A DNA stretch of 64,000 bases, taken from Opisthocomus hoazin (Eukaryota > Chordata > Aves > Opisthocomiformes > Opisthocomidae). Below, piece after piece: positions 24,276-37,300 of this stretch; the stretch's first letter is position 1, and each line of letters starts with the position of its first letter. The notes under the pieces are model-generated. The model was not told where the DNA came from, ran no database searches, and was given only the letters and a program-made list of their open reading frames with translations. The stretch is taken from positions 1,550,001 to 1,614,000 of the forward strand of contig NC_134440.1 in the NCBI RefSeq assembly GCF_030867145.1, read 5' to 3'. The position numbers and the translations under genes were made by a program.

Positions 24276-25502
24276 ATGGATGGTCCAGAGCTGAGCTGGC
24301 TGGTGAATCGCTCTCTTCCCCTTCCACTGGGCTCTGCTCAATATCCTGAGCTCAGACTTGACCTGCTTGACTGGAAAAGTTCCTGCTTGCAGCTGGCTGC
24401 CATGAGGAATGTGAACATCATCCTGCAGCACTACAACTTCACAGGCAAGCTGGCCAACCGGCAGTCTGGGGAGGAGGGCATGGGTCTCATCCACACAACC
24501 TTTGCCATCATCAGCTGCATCATCATCCTGGAGAACCTGCTTGTGCTGCTGGCCATCCTGCGGTGTCTGCGAGCCCGCCGCTGGGTGTACTCCTGCATTG
24601 CCAGCATCACCGTGAGTGACCTGCTTGCAGGAATTGCCTACCTTTCTAATCTCTGCCTCTCTGGCAAGAAGACCTTCCAGCTTTCACCTCAGCTCTGGTT
24701 TCTGCGGGAAGGCATCCTCTTCATTGCACTGGCTGCCTCCACCTTCAGCTTGCTTGTGACTGCTATTGAGCGCTACAGTGCCATGGTAAGGCCAATTGCT
24801 GAGAATGAAGCCAGCAAGACCCTGCGCTTACGCAGCCTGATCATTTCCTGCTGGCTGCTGGCCTTCGTCATTGGATTGCTTCCGCTGCTAGGCTGGAACT
24901 GTCTGTGTGACTTCAATGCCTGTTCTGTCCTCCTGCCTCTCTACTCCAAGAACTACATCCTTTTCTCCGTAGTCATGTTCAGCATCATCCTCCTGGGGAT
25001 CATTGGCCTCTACATCTCCATCTTCCAGCTGGTCCAGGCCAGTTCTAAGCAAACCAGTTCTCGGCACAGCCGCAAACGGTCCCTGCGCTTGCTCAAGACG
25101 GTGCTGATGATCCTGGGTGCCTTCATCATCTGCTGGAGCCCCCTCTTTGTCCTGTTGCTCTTTGATGTCTTCTGTGAGACCCAGTCCTGCACACACCTCC
25201 ACAGCCTGGACTGGACTTTGGCTCTGGCCATGCTTAACTCAGGTGTTAACCCCATCATTTACTCCCTCCGAAGCGTGGAGGTGCGCAGCGCTGTGGGGAG
25301 CCTGCTGTGCTGCTGCTGTGTCAGGGTTGGGCTTTGCAAGCCTGGGAGCTGCTTGGTCATCACAGACATCAACTCTGGCTCATCCACAGAGAGCTCCCTG
25401 CGCTACCGGGAGAGCTTCCGCAGCTCTGTAGCACTGAACGCTCGTCCCAGAGCACCTCTCTCCAGCAACTCCAGCATGATGAGCAATCTCCCCAGCCTCT
25501 GA
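24276..25502 (+). CDS. S1PR4: Sphingosine-1-phosphate receptor 4
   Basis: Single-exon GPCR of 408 residues. All seven helices are visible. Key points are NFTG (N-glycosylation), SDLLAG in helix 2, WFLREG at the top of helix 3 (the Arg-Glu pair that binds the S1P headgroup and amine), ERY at the end of helix 3, GWNCLC in loop 2, WSPLF in helix 6 and NPIIY in helix 7. LLCCCC after helix 8 is a likely palmitoylation site, followed by a Ser-rich tail for phosphorylation. S1PR4 couples G12/13 and Gi in leukocytes. Human S1PR4 is 384 residues; the excess lies before the shared LAA...LHYN region. The ATG has a strong context (AAGATGG). An AG acceptor-like site (CTAAGCTCAG) lies just upstream, so a 5' noncoding exon is likely, possibly ending at the donor near 23201 (ACAG|GTGAGT). 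The next gene, NCLN, confirms the neighbourhood. Confidence 0.95.
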   Translation: MDGPELSWLVNRSLPLPLGSAQYPELRLDLLDWKSSCLQLAAMRNVNIILQHYNFTGKLANRQSGEEGMGLIHTTFAIISCIIILENLLVLLAILRCLRARRWVYSCIASITVSDLLAGIAYLSNLCLSGKKTFQLSPQLWFLREGILFIALAASTFSLLVTAIERYSAMVRPIAENEASKTLRLRSLIISCWLLAFVIGLLPLLGWNCLCDFNACSVLLPLYSKNYILFSVVMFSIILLGIIGLYISIFQLVQASSKQTSSRHSRKRSLRLLKTVLMILGAFIICWSPLFVLLLFDVFCETQSCTHLHSLDWTLALAMLNSGVNPIIYSLRSVEVRSAVGSLLCCCCVRVGLCKPGSCLVITDINSGSSTESSLRYRESFRSSVALNARPRAPLSSNSSMMSNLPSL

Positions 25503-27768
25503 GAGGCCAAGGGGAGAGCAAGAGATGCCAGACAGCCCACCAGAACCTTGTGCTGTTGGTCCCAGCCTGGCAGAACTGTAACCTACATGCAGCTCAGGCT
25601 GACCACGTGCAGCCCCACCCCAGTTGTTAACTGTGGTCAGGCTATCCAGTCCTTTCATTGCTCCTAGGATGGGAGTGAAGGATATGGGCTCATTTTGGGA
25701 TTGATGGTCTGCTGAGACAACTGCTGTGCCTAGGTTGTAACTGGACCCTGCTCTGTGTGTGCACATATATAGGTGCTGTACATGCCCAGATAAGGGATTT
25801 TTGCCCCAGGGCATAGTGACAAATACGGCGGGTATCCCCAACCAGACTGCACCCCAACCCCTTGGGATGAGGCTTGGCTGGCAGTGCTGCCACTGCATGT
25901 CATGTGGTGCTGGAGGCAATACTTGAGTCTTCTGCAGTTTACAGCCTTCTGGAACTGCTGTGATGGGCACAGCTGCTGGGAAAGGATGCCTGATGTCTTG
26001 CCAGGAAGTCAAGAACAACTGGGTTTGCAAGTGCAACTGTGTGCAGCTGTGGGACAGGTCAGAGGGCCCTGGCCAGGAACCAGGTGCCCACCTGCAGTGC
26101 AGCACAAACCAGCCACAGGATGGCAGAGGCTGCAGCAACACCCCAGTCCCTCACCGGAGTGCAGGGCACTGTGCCTGGGCAATGCTGTGACAGTGCTTAC
26201 AGCCTGGCAGCAAGAAGTAAGAGCACTGCCATGCCTCTGGGCACGGAGCTGCACCTGCAGTGACAGCCCTGGCACCACCACGGCCAAAGGAGGTACCCAC
26301 AGTGACGGGGGAGTCTGGTGCCATCCTGCACAGCAGAGCCACCTGCTCCCAGCTGGCTGAACCTCTCGGATAACACACACCTGTACAGCAGAGGGTTCAC
26401 AGTGCTGTGGCCTCCCAGAGAGGTGGGTCATGCTCCAGCAAATCTGCCAAGTTCTAAGGTCCCCACACAAGGGGAGGTGCCCACTGTTGTGGGCACTGGA
26501 AGGCTGAGCATCAGCTTCTAGATGGCTTTGCATTCTATTGTCTCTGGTGGGGTTTGGCTCACACCTGAACAGAAGCAGCAGGAATTGTTTCCTCTTCTTT
26601 TTTTTGGGCCAAAAAGCCTGCATCCTTCCAGAAACCTTTCCAAAAACAGTGTTTGCAGCAGAACAGATTTGCACGAATCACTTTGACAGCCTGGAACAGA
26701 GTCATCACCTGGAGGCAACAGTGGGGTGGAGCCTGCCCCAAGCCCTTCTGAAGTTCAGCACAACTGGGGAAAGGAGTGGAGGCGTCTGATCCTAGCATGT
26801 TTGCTCTAAATGCTACTCCATTTGGAGAGTGGCGTTGTCCATGTTCTGCCAGGGAAATGTTCTGAGGGTCTCCACCTCCCTGTGAGCTGGGCAGCATCAA
26901 CAGCAGAGATTGTTCCTAAGGACCCCAGCAGCCCAGTCTCACAGCAGTCACATATGGATTCTCCCTGCTGCCCCAGGGCTGAGCACTGCTGCCCCGGCTG
27001 CTATGAATGCCATGCCGTCTCTCCCCTGAGCTTGCAGGCCAGTAACTGCCTGGCTGCAGCTTCTGGCCATCAGTTTGCTGGCTGGTATCTCTGAAGTAGC
27101 AGGAGAGACCCCAGGTTGCTGCAACATCACGGGCAGGAAGCTCAAGAGGCTGCCAAGTTGTGCATGGACACAGCCCAGCTAGCAGCAGAAATGGATGTTA
27201 CTGTGGGCAGACAGCTGTGCTGCATGAGGTTGGTGGGGGAACTGCTCCTGGGCCAAGGCTGACTGGGGCCAGCAGCGGCTTTTGCAAGGCTTGGAGGCTT
27301 TTGCAGGAGGGCTGGGGCTGTGACAGGGGGCAGCTCTCGAGCAGCCAATGGAACATGCAGAATGCCAGCTGTCACACGGAAAGGGAGACGGGGGACACGA
27401 CGACACCCACATGCCAGGCCTCCAGGCTGCAGAAGTTCATTGGGGCCAGGCCTCGTCCCTGCTAGTGAGAGGACCGTTCTGTGCTATGGAGAGTGGCTGG
27501 CTCCGGAACAGTCCCCTTCCCGCCCAGGTCTCTATCAGTGGGGTCCAGAAGGCACTGCCAGCTTGTGCCTCAGATTCCTGCTCTTCTATTCCCCAACAAG
27601 TGAAAAAGTGAAAAATCGGAGCAGCACCCAAACGCCTCCTCTCACCACGCAAGGAGGCCAAAGCCACGCAAGCACTGGGGAGGAGAAGCTCCTGATGACT
27701 CAAAACCTCCTGGCCCAGCCCCTCAGCAGGAGGTGCTGAGCGTCCAGCCCGCTTGTTTTTCCAATAAA
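25503..27768 (+). other. S1PR4 3' flank
   Basis: No further coding exon. The first plus-strand AATAAA after the S1PR4 stop is at 27763-27768, immediately before the NCLN CpG island. If it is used, the 3' UTR would be about 2.2 kb; an unseen weaker signal could end it earlier. Confidence 0.35.
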
Positions 27769-28134
27769 TCGAGATGATGACAAAGCCTCTGCTTGATTTC
27801 GTCTTCCTGCAGGTCGGTACCCGGCGGCTGGTCCCGGAAGGGACGCGCTGAGGTGGCCGGTACGGGAGAGCGCTGCGGGCTGGGGCCGGGCCAGGCTGCC
27901 TGCTCGGCGCGCCCCCTCGGCCGGGATCCAGCGGCCGCCCGGCGCAGGGCCCCGCCGTGCCCGAGCGTGCGTGCAGGAGCGCGCAGACACCCCTGCGGGC
28001 CCGGGCCCGGAGCCTGCCGTCCCACCCCCTGCGGTTCCGCTCCGTCCCGTTCCCGCGGCGGCACCGCCGGCGGCCGCGCAGGCGCGCCGCTGTCCCCGCA
28101 CGCGCGGCGCGCTCGCGCGCTCGGCGACGCGCGT

Positions 28135-28222
28135 CACGTGGCTCCGCGCGCTTGCGCCACAGCTCCCGCGGCCGCAGCTCCCAGCGCCCCTCGCGGCCAC
28201 GCACGAACTACAGCTCCCGGCA
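28135..28222 (+). promoter_or_regulatory. NCLN CpG-island promoter motifs
   Basis: Within a CpG island of roughly 27800-28770 there is a CACGTG E-box at 28135-28140. ACTACAGCTCCCGGCA at 28207-28222 matches the ZNF143/THAP11 (Staf) element ACTACAnnTCCC seen in many housekeeping promoters. Both lie 100-190 bases before the NCLN start codon. No TATA box is evident. Confidence 0.55.
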
Positions 28223-28323
28223 GGCCGCGGGCGGTGCGTGCCGCGTCGCGCGTGCGGCGCCGCGTCGGGCGTGCCGTGCGTGCCGGGGGAGCAGGCCGCA
28301 GCGGCGGGGTCGGGACCGCGGCG

Positions 28324-31300
28324 ATGCTGGAGGAGGCGGGCGAGGTGCTGGAGTCGGTGCTGAAGGCCTCATGCCTGCCGCTCAGCTTCCTGCTCTTCGT
28401 GCCTGCCGTGCTGCTGCTCCTGGGCCCGCCGCCCGCCGCCGAGGCCGCGCACGAGTTCACGGTCTACCGCATGCAGCAGTACGAGCTGGGCGGGCAGCCC
28501 TACGGTGAGAGACTGCACGGCCCGGCCGGGCGCGGTTCGGCAACCGGCCTGCGCCAGACTTCGGCCCTCCGGAAGGGCGAATCCCGGTAGCGGCCTCCTT
28601 GGGGGCCGATGGGGCACGGGGAAGAGCCCCGACCCCAGGGAGGAGCCCAGGGTGGGCCGGGTCGCCCAGGGGAGGCTGCAGGAGAACTCGGAGGGCCCTG
28701 GGAGGCTGCAGCCGGGCCAAGGCAGGGGAGGCCGCAGGCGGGCCCTGTCTAGCCGAGTTTTACTGCCCAGTCTCAGCACGAGCAGGAGGGTGCAGAGAGC
28801 ATCCACATGGTGGCCGAGAACCCTGCTGTGTCCTTGCAGGCTTCTGTCAGGGCTGAGCTCCCGGTGCTTCGGTTACTGCAGCTGCAGCCCTTTTTCATAC
28901 TGGGGAGCTTGGTTGTGAGCTCAGTTTTGTTCTCTTGTCTTTGACTCCTCTATTGACAGGTTGATTCTTCTTGGCTCTTCAGCCTCTTCTTCAGTCTCAG
29001 TTAGCAGTGTCTGTTGCTACAGTGTCTCCTCATTTGAGAGTCCTTTCTTTTACAGTTCTTCTTTTATGTTCCGATTGACCTCCAGTTCTTCTGTTCTGTT
29101 GCTTCCAGGCTGCCGATTGTGCAATACCTTTCTTTGAGTCAGAAACACAACCTGTTCTGCAACTCATTGAAGTGTTGTAACCTTCAGCCTCCACCCCCCA
29201 TACTCACAACACTTGTTTCTGAGTCATCCGTAGATATTTTTATTCCAGATCAGGGCATGTGTTCTGTCCATGAGTGACTCTTCATGCTGTATGTTTTGTG
29301 GCCCAAGTTTCAGATTTATGTTAACAGTCTGTCATTACAACACCGTATTTATTTTGTACTGTCCATGAGACTCAGTCTCTAAATCTTTCACATCTGCATA
29401 AGGTCAAACGTCAGTAGAAGTCATGAAATGCCAGCTATGCCTGCACGCTTTGTAAGCACTACAGACAGTACTGGTGGCTTCTGAATACCTGAAATGATTT
29501 CTGGGTTCTTCCATCACAGTTTGTCAAAATGTGTCCACATCTTGAGACCTCTGTTGTTGAGAACCTCACTAGATCTGAGATAGCCTCTCTCATGGGGGTA
29601 TTAAGCTATCTCTTCTCATGCTGGTTAATCTTTGCTGGCAGGCTTAATGGGGGCAACAGGCATGTGTTTCAGTTGGTTTTGACTTTAGTTGCCTGAGTGT
29701 TCTCTCTAGCGAAGTGCTCACAACATATTTTGGAATATTTTGTGAACTCTCAAAAAAACTACACATTATTTTTTAAGATGCTTGCAGTTAAGTTTTTATG
29801 CTGTTTCTTTTTTCTGTAGCCTTTTAGCTTGGTGGATTGTTTTTTCCTTGCCAGCCCCTTTGGGTAGCTGATGTTCCTGTTCCGTGTGTGTTCTGAGGAT
29901 AGATGTCCTTCATGATAAAAGCTATTTGTTGTTCCAGATTCATGGAGTCATGGAATGGTTTGGGTTGGAAGGGACCTTAAAGATTAACTCGTTCCAACGC
30001 CCTGCCATGGGCAGGGACACCTGCCATTAGCCAAGGTTGCTCAAAGCCCCATCCAGTCTGGCCTTGAGCACTGCCAGGGAGGGGGCATCCACAGCTTCTC
30101 TGGGCAACCTGTGCCAGTGCCTCATCACCCTCAGAGTGAAGAATTTCTTCCTTATATCTAACTTAAATCTACACTCATTCAGCTTGAAGCCATTACCCCT
30201 TGTCCTATTGCTACATGCCCTTGTAAAAAGTCCAGTCTCATATTCTTTTCCAAAAAGACCAAGTGGAGATTGCTGCTGAGCCTTTTCTTGCAGGGGGCAG
30301 AAGAGTTTTTTGTCAACATCCGTCATCGAGCAATTTAAGAACAAACTTGGACTTCCAAAAGAAAGAACAGAGTGCTTTAGATTGTAAATGAATGATTATT
30401 AAACAGTTGCCTGTAGAGAAACTACAGACAATCAACTTATCTTGCAGTGCTGTCAGAAAGCATTGTTGAGTCTGCCCTGCTTAGCTGTCAGAGGTTTACA
30501 CTGGGAGCAGGACTCTGGATCCACACTTTGCCATGTTTACACATCATTGTTTTGGGAATGGTGGAGGCATTATCCTCATTATGGATTGGTTTTCTCTGAT
30601 CCGGGGCGGGGGGGGGGCATGCTGCTGTTAGTATTTATTTGTTGTACAGTGTGGGAGCTCTTATGTGGAGAATTTAGATCGTGCCTTAACTCCATTTCTG
30701 GATGTACGGCCCTCACTGATACTATGCAGTGGAAGTACAAATTTTTCTTGTTTAGATGATTTGGCCTTTGACGAGACCAAGCTAATGTTACAGTTAAGTT
30801 AAGCCAGGTTCAAATCTAACCTGTAGCAACACTCCTGTTTGGCATAGACTGAGATGCCTTCTGGAGCACCTTGCTCCTTCCATGGCTGCATGGGGACCCA
30901 GTGTGATGAATTCTTCAATGTAGGTGCTGAAGTTATACAAGAAGTAGCTGGATTTGCAGCGTTACAAATTGTAGGGTAGATTTGAACATCTCTGTTTATA
31001 CAAGATGTCTTTGTGGTCCTCTGTTGGAAAATGCTGAAGCTGCTGGCAAGCCTCCAGACTGCTGTTCTCCCAAAGGACTGCATTTTCATGTGAGGGATTT
31101 CATATGCTGAAACTGAGAGAAGGAGAGAGCAAGTGGTTAGAAGTAGCTTGCTCATTTGTAATTTTCTGAGCCACAGAAATATCCCAGTGGGTGAGCTAGA
31201 ACAGCCCTTTGGATGGACATGGGGTAGCCTTGTGTCCTTTCACGAAGTGGTTCTGCACAGCTCTCATCCTCTGCTCACAGACATGATCCTACAGCTGGAG

Positions 31301-34300
31301 GATGTAGTAGGCTGCATAGCAACAGGCCAGGCTTTCTCCAGATCTATTGCTGTCTGCAGGTATTAGGTGCAGGCGAGCAAACAGCTAGCCTGCATGGTTG
31401 TGGTTGGGAGGAAGTCTGGAAGGTGATAAGGCTGTGTAGCACTGGAGTAAGGGGAGCCTGGCAGGGCATGGCTACACAGATGTTGCTCTCATGGATGCCA
31501 GGAAAAACCACAGATCTCTGTACCTTCTTGGGTAAGGGGGAAGAGATGAACTTAGCTTTCTGCAGGTCCTGGCTGCTCTGAAGTTCATCAGATTGTCACC
31601 AAGACTGTTCTGAGAAGGAGCTAGGCTCACGCAAAGGGGATATGATGAAATCACTTACAAAACCTCTTGCTGTTCTCTTGTCACAGGCACCAGAAGTGCA
31701 GTGCTTAACACAGAAGCCCGCACTGTAGAAGCGGATGTCCTGAGCCGCCGCTGCATCATGATGAGGCTGGTGGATTTCTCCTATGAGCAGTACCAGAAGG
31801 CTCTCCGCCAGTCAGCTGGTGCTGTGGTGATCATCTTGCCGCGATCTATCTCTTCTGTCCCACAGGATGTTGTAAGGGTAAAAAAAAAAAAATCTTTCAC
31901 GTTGTCCTCTGGTGGGAGATGTATTTGAGAGGGAGAGAGGCTTAGGTTGCTGCAGGACTGAAAGCTCCTGTTGTAATGCACAACAGATTGTATTCTAATT
32001 TTAAAACTTACTTTTCTCTCTCTGCTTTGGTTTAATTTTTTTCTGCCCTCTTGCATGTTTAGCAGATGCTAAGTATGTGTCTCGCTTAAATCCTCAGCAA
32101 TTCATGGAGATAGAGCCAGAAATGCTTGCTATGGAAACCATTGTGCCAGTCTACTTTGCAGTGGAAGATGAAGAGCTGCTGTCTATCTATGAACAAACAC
32201 GGGCTGCTTCTGCATCGCAGGGTTCTGCCTCAGCTGCAGAAGGTGAGTTCTAACAAGTCGGGGAAAGGTTTAGAGGAACACAGTCCTGATCCCACCTCTG
32301 GGAGCAGTCTGCTGTGTCATATGCACCATGAACCAGTGTTCTGTTGCCTGCATGTTTATTCTTTGTTAAAGTGCAGTGAGATTTAATGGAAGAAAAACAC
32401 AGTATGAGTATTACTTGACTATATTTGGAAGTACAGTTGCATGGGGCTGAGTTCTCAGCTTCATGCTGTTGCAAGTAAGATAGAAAGCAAAAGTCACGTT
32501 AAAAACAACATTGAAGATGTTAAGTGACTACAGTGTATTGGTAGAAGCTGAAGCTTTTTGTGTGACCACAAGTCAGCTCAGTGCTTCCATGTATTCCCCT
32601 GTAAATAACTTCACTGTCTTACTGACCTGCTGCTCACGATTAACTTTAGGACACGGCTGGAGAAAAGTTTTGGTTTAGCCAGGTCACCAGGATTCTGTGT
32701 TAATGCATAAACACACGCAACGAGTGAGCGGGTTTAAATGGTTTAAAGCAGGTCTCTGCAAAGCTCAGTTAGCAAGAGAAATGAAGGGATGAAACTTCCC
32801 CAGGTGTACTTTTTTTTGTGTTCTAGTTCTGCTGCACACAGCGACTGCCAATGGCTTCCAGATGGTGACCAGCGGGGCTCAAAGTAAAGCTATCAATGAC
32901 TGGCTCATACCCAGCGTGGAGGTGAGTTGCATATGTATTCAAACTGGCAACATTGGTGGGATGCTTTCTTTTATTGGGACTTCATCAGACACTTGGACTG
33001 ATAGGGGAAGTCAGGGGAGTCTCAGCCAGGTGTCTGAAGTCCTCAGAACTGAGGCTGCTGCAGACTCAACAGGCATGGGGGAAGCTCTTTTCAGTGGTGC
33101 CCAGTGACAGGACAAGGGGCAATGGGCACAAACTAAGGCACAGGAAGTTCCGTCTGAACATGAGGAAGAACTTCTTCCCTCTGAGGGTGACGGAGCCCTG
33201 GCCCAGGCTGCCCAGGGAGGTTGTGGAGTCTCCTTCTCTGGAGATATTCAGGACCCGCCTGGACAAGGTCCTGTGCAGCCTGCTGTAGGTGACCCTGCTT
33301 GGGCAGGGGGGTTGGACTGGGTGACCCACAGAGGTCCCTTCCAACCCCTACTATTCTGTGATTCTATGTAGAAGTCAGGCTGTGTTTGTACAGGCACACA
33401 AGAGGCGATGCTGAGTGACACTGATCTGTTTCTTCTGCAGGGAAGGCTAACGGGGCTGGGTGGAGATGATCTGCCCACTGTTGTGATAGTTGCCCACTAT
33501 GATTCTTTTGGAGTGGCTCCGGTGAGTATTCTTTCTTCCTGAAGATCTCTTCTTGTCTTTTTTCTCATGTGGCTTCTGCCCCTATGTTTTTTCTTGGCGT
33601 GAAAGGTGGGGGGCAGTTAGAAGTGGAGCATGGTGGTGTGCTGTCGTGAAGGCTGTTGTGGTAGGTGAGAATAAATGTAGGGTTGTCACTTTGTCCCACT
33701 TCATCCTGCAGTGGCTGTCACATGGTGCTGACTCCAATGGCAGTGGTATCTCAGTGCTACTGGAACTAGCCAGGCTGTTTTCCCGGCTCTACACCTACAG
33801 ACGTACCCATGCTGGGTAAGAAACTGCCCTGTTCTTGGTTGAATGTGTGTAGCTGAGATCAGATAAGGATTTTTGCTTCAGACCTGTAGAGTGTTACAAG
33901 CAGTCCTTCACTTCCTTTGCTCTGTTATGTTTTTCTCCGAGTACAGCTGCTGTTAACGGTCAGGGTCCTTCCTGTGGTTTCTTTGCTGATGTGGAAAACA
34001 GATTCCATCCTCAGGCACTGGGAACTCCACCCTTTTACCCCGTCCTGCCTTACCTTAGTATGTGGCATGTAGGAAGTGTTTGTTAATGGACAGTTTGCCT
34101 TGACTGTTGGGTGCTAGCTGTTGTGATTTCACCACACCTCCAAGGATGCGTAAAGGAGTTCTGCAGCCATGGAATGCAGCATGCTTACACTATTCTGTCT
34201 TCTTTGATGGGCAGGTATAACTTGCTGTTCTTTGCATCTGGAGGTGGCAAGTTTAATTATCAAGGAACAAAGCGGTGGCTGGAAGATAATTTGGACCACA

Positions 34301-37300
34301 CTGGTGAGTAGGGGGCTGCATTCCAGCATGTTCTGTGGCAAGGCCTCTGTTAATATGACGGTGTTAAGTATCTAGTATGTCAGCCCTCCTGTGAGGATCT
34401 CCTTGTGTGGGCCTTGCTTTTTTGGGTTGGAAATCCCGGCACAAAACATAACAATAAAGGTTTGGATTTTTGTGTTCCAGATTCCAGCCTGCTGCAGGAC
34501 AACGTAGCATTTGTTCTCTGCCTGGATACTCTGGGCCGAGGCAATAGCCTTCATCTCCATGTCTCAAAGCCGCCCAAGGAGGGGACCTTGCAGCATGCAT
34601 TTCTGAGAGAACTGGAGATGGTAATGAAAAGCATTTTAGGTAGATGGGAACTTGGGAATTACTAAGGGGAGCTGCAGCTTTACAAGAGAGGAAGGTAGGA
34701 AGACGTGAAGAAAGGATGTGCCATGGAAATATTTCATGCATTGTTTACGGTCACTTGGTTTGATATGCAGGCAAATCCTCATGCCACAGTCCCAAATGAA
34801 GCAGACTAGATCTGCTGCATTTTCCACTGCACTGCTTATGGCTTGTTGGTTGCAAAAGCTACCCTGTAGTGACATGAAAACAGTGGTTTTGACATTAAAA
34901 CAGCTTTTTAGTGGCAGTAACTGCACCTTACAGGTGGAAGTGCATTTACCTTCTGGAACACAAATAAAATTTGGTCTAGGTGGACTGGGCAGTGCAAGAT
35001 GGGACTATGCAGCAGGCAGCCTGACACCCTGGATGGCTTGTCCTTTCCCTTAGGTTGTTGCCAGCCAGTTCCCAGAGGTGAAGTTTTCCATGGTGCACAA
35101 GAAGATAAATTTGGCTGAGGACATGCTGGCGTGGGAACATGAGCGTTTTGCAATCCGGCGCTTGCCAGCATTCACCATCTCCCATCTGGAGAGCCACCGG
35201 GACAGCCTGCGCAACAGCATCATGGATAGGAGGTTAGAGGCCTTAGGGAAGATGCAGCTGAAATCCAGTCCATAAACACAAATTGGCATCATGACTGCTT
35301 GTGCTGTTCTGATGGTCAAAGGACCAGTGAAAAAACACTGGGAGTTGGGCTCTGGATTCAGGGTCGTGTCTGATATGGTGAAAAAGGGTGGTTTCTAGAG
35401 GAAGCTGATCCACTCTTTTGCTTTAGGGCACGAATAGACACTAAGGCACTAACCAGGAATACTAGGATCATTGCTGAGGCTTTGACAAGGGTCATCTACA
35501 ACCTAACAGACAAGGTAAGAGCTGCCAGTTGTACAGTGCTAGCCAGATTTGTCCTGCCCAACCAAGCTTGCTCTCGCCAGTAGCCTGGGTTTTTTTTTTT
35601 TATCCTTGCAGGGAGCACCTGCAGATCTGCAGATCTTCACGGATCAGATGGTGAGCACAGTGCATTTTTGTAACCTGTGGGAAGAAGGAATCAAGAGTCT
35701 GGGGGAGAGGTCTGGTCTCAGCATATGTGTGGTTGAGTCCCTTTTCTGTGGTGTTATTTTACTGCAGCAGGTCCAGCAGGAGCAACTGGAGTCTGTGATG
35801 GACTGGCTGAGCAGTCAGCCCAGGGCTGCCCAGCTGATTGATAAAGACAGCACCTTCCTCAACACCTTAGAATATTATATGGGTCGCTACCTGAAGGATG
35901 TCAAACAGCATCATGTAAAGGCAGACAAACGGTAAGAAAAGAGATGAAAGAAGCAGCTAGGGCATGCAAACTGGCTTCCACCTCCAATGAAATTTGTCTC
36001 TGAGCTGCAGCTTTTCTTGCTTCTTGGCATGTAGCTGGAAGTGATTGCTCTTTTCTGCATTCCTGTCAGTTTTGATTTGTGCTGTCTGTTCTCCCAGAGA
36101 AAGCACTTTATCTTTCTTCACAGCACAGTAAGGAGTCCCAGCAGCTCCCTCTGTCTGAAGAGCTTGTTTTTCACGTTTTGGTTCCACCCTTCCCACTCTG
36201 AGTGCTGCTTCTCTGTGAAGGAAAAGACCATAGTCTTAGTTCTCTAGAAAGCTTTCTTTAATTGCAAAAAGGCAGCTTACATCCCATCTAACCTGCTTGG
36301 GTTGAAGTAGTTTAATGAACCCAGTGAGGCATCTTCCATATGCTTCTTCTGAGACGGCTGGACAGAATGTGTTTTTGTCTTTAGGCTTCCGATTGTGGGA
36401 AAAAAAAGACGACTAAAATCAGTTCAAAACTGGTATGCAGGGTGGTCATGCTTACCTCCTTTGGAACAGAGGTCTGGGCTCTCCTTACTGCAATGTCAAG
36501 AAGTGTAATACAACCTGAAGATTTTCTTCTTTTCACAGGGATCCTGAATTTGTTTTCTATGACCAGCTAAAACAGGTGATGAACGCATACAGGTATGGAA
36601 TTACCTTGGGCATGTTCGGCTGTTGTCTCACTCTGTGGCAGTTCCTGCTGTAGCAATTTCATGTGTTCTTTCTTCATTGCAGGGTCAAACCAGCAATCTT
36701 TGACCTGCTTCTGGCTGTCTGTATTGCAGCCTACCTTGGTGTTGCCTATATTGCAGTGCAGGTAAGAGAAGCACGAGACAGATACTTTTTTTTTTTTTTT
36801 TCCCCCCCCTCCTAAATCACGTTGGCTATAGTAACTGCTACTTGCAGTGCCGGCACCAAAGTTGGGATAATAATACTACCCCACTCTAAAATTAATAATC
36901 CAAAATGGCTGGCTGTTTTGTTGTGAATATTTTTTAGTATCTCAGCTGGCTGTGCTGAAGGCAATCTCTTGCCGTTCTAGTGCAAAACTATTTTATAGAG
37001 CTCTGTCTCTTGATCAAGGACATGCTCAACTCGCTTGTTAAGCTAATTTTGGCTATGTAACAGCTTCAGACTGAAACTTCTCCAGGTAACTGAAATCCGT
37101 TGTAATGTTAAACATTTGCATCTTGTAGTAAGTTAGGGGCATTAGGAGATCTTGGATCTGAACTTGGGATGCAGCAGCCAGCTTAAATTTAGCGTTTTTG
37201 TTTAAGTGTTAACAAAGCCACTGTGAGCTAGGCTTCTGGTCCTGGCTGGGTTCTCTGAAGAACATGAATGAAAGGGAAGTGTTTAAGGTCAATCTAAATT

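Noticed and set aside
25380-26141. 253-codon minus-strand ORF behind S1PR4
   Set aside because: Antisense to the end of S1PR4 and its flank, low-complexity composition, no splice or domain evidence.
27437-28204. 255-codon minus-strand ORF upstream of NCLN
   Set aside because: Arg/Ala/Gly-rich translation of the NCLN CpG island; no homology pattern seen.
30800-30830. tRNA B-box-like word GGTTCAAATC
   Set aside because: No matching A box, acceptor stem or anticodon arm nearby; chance match in NCLN intron 1.
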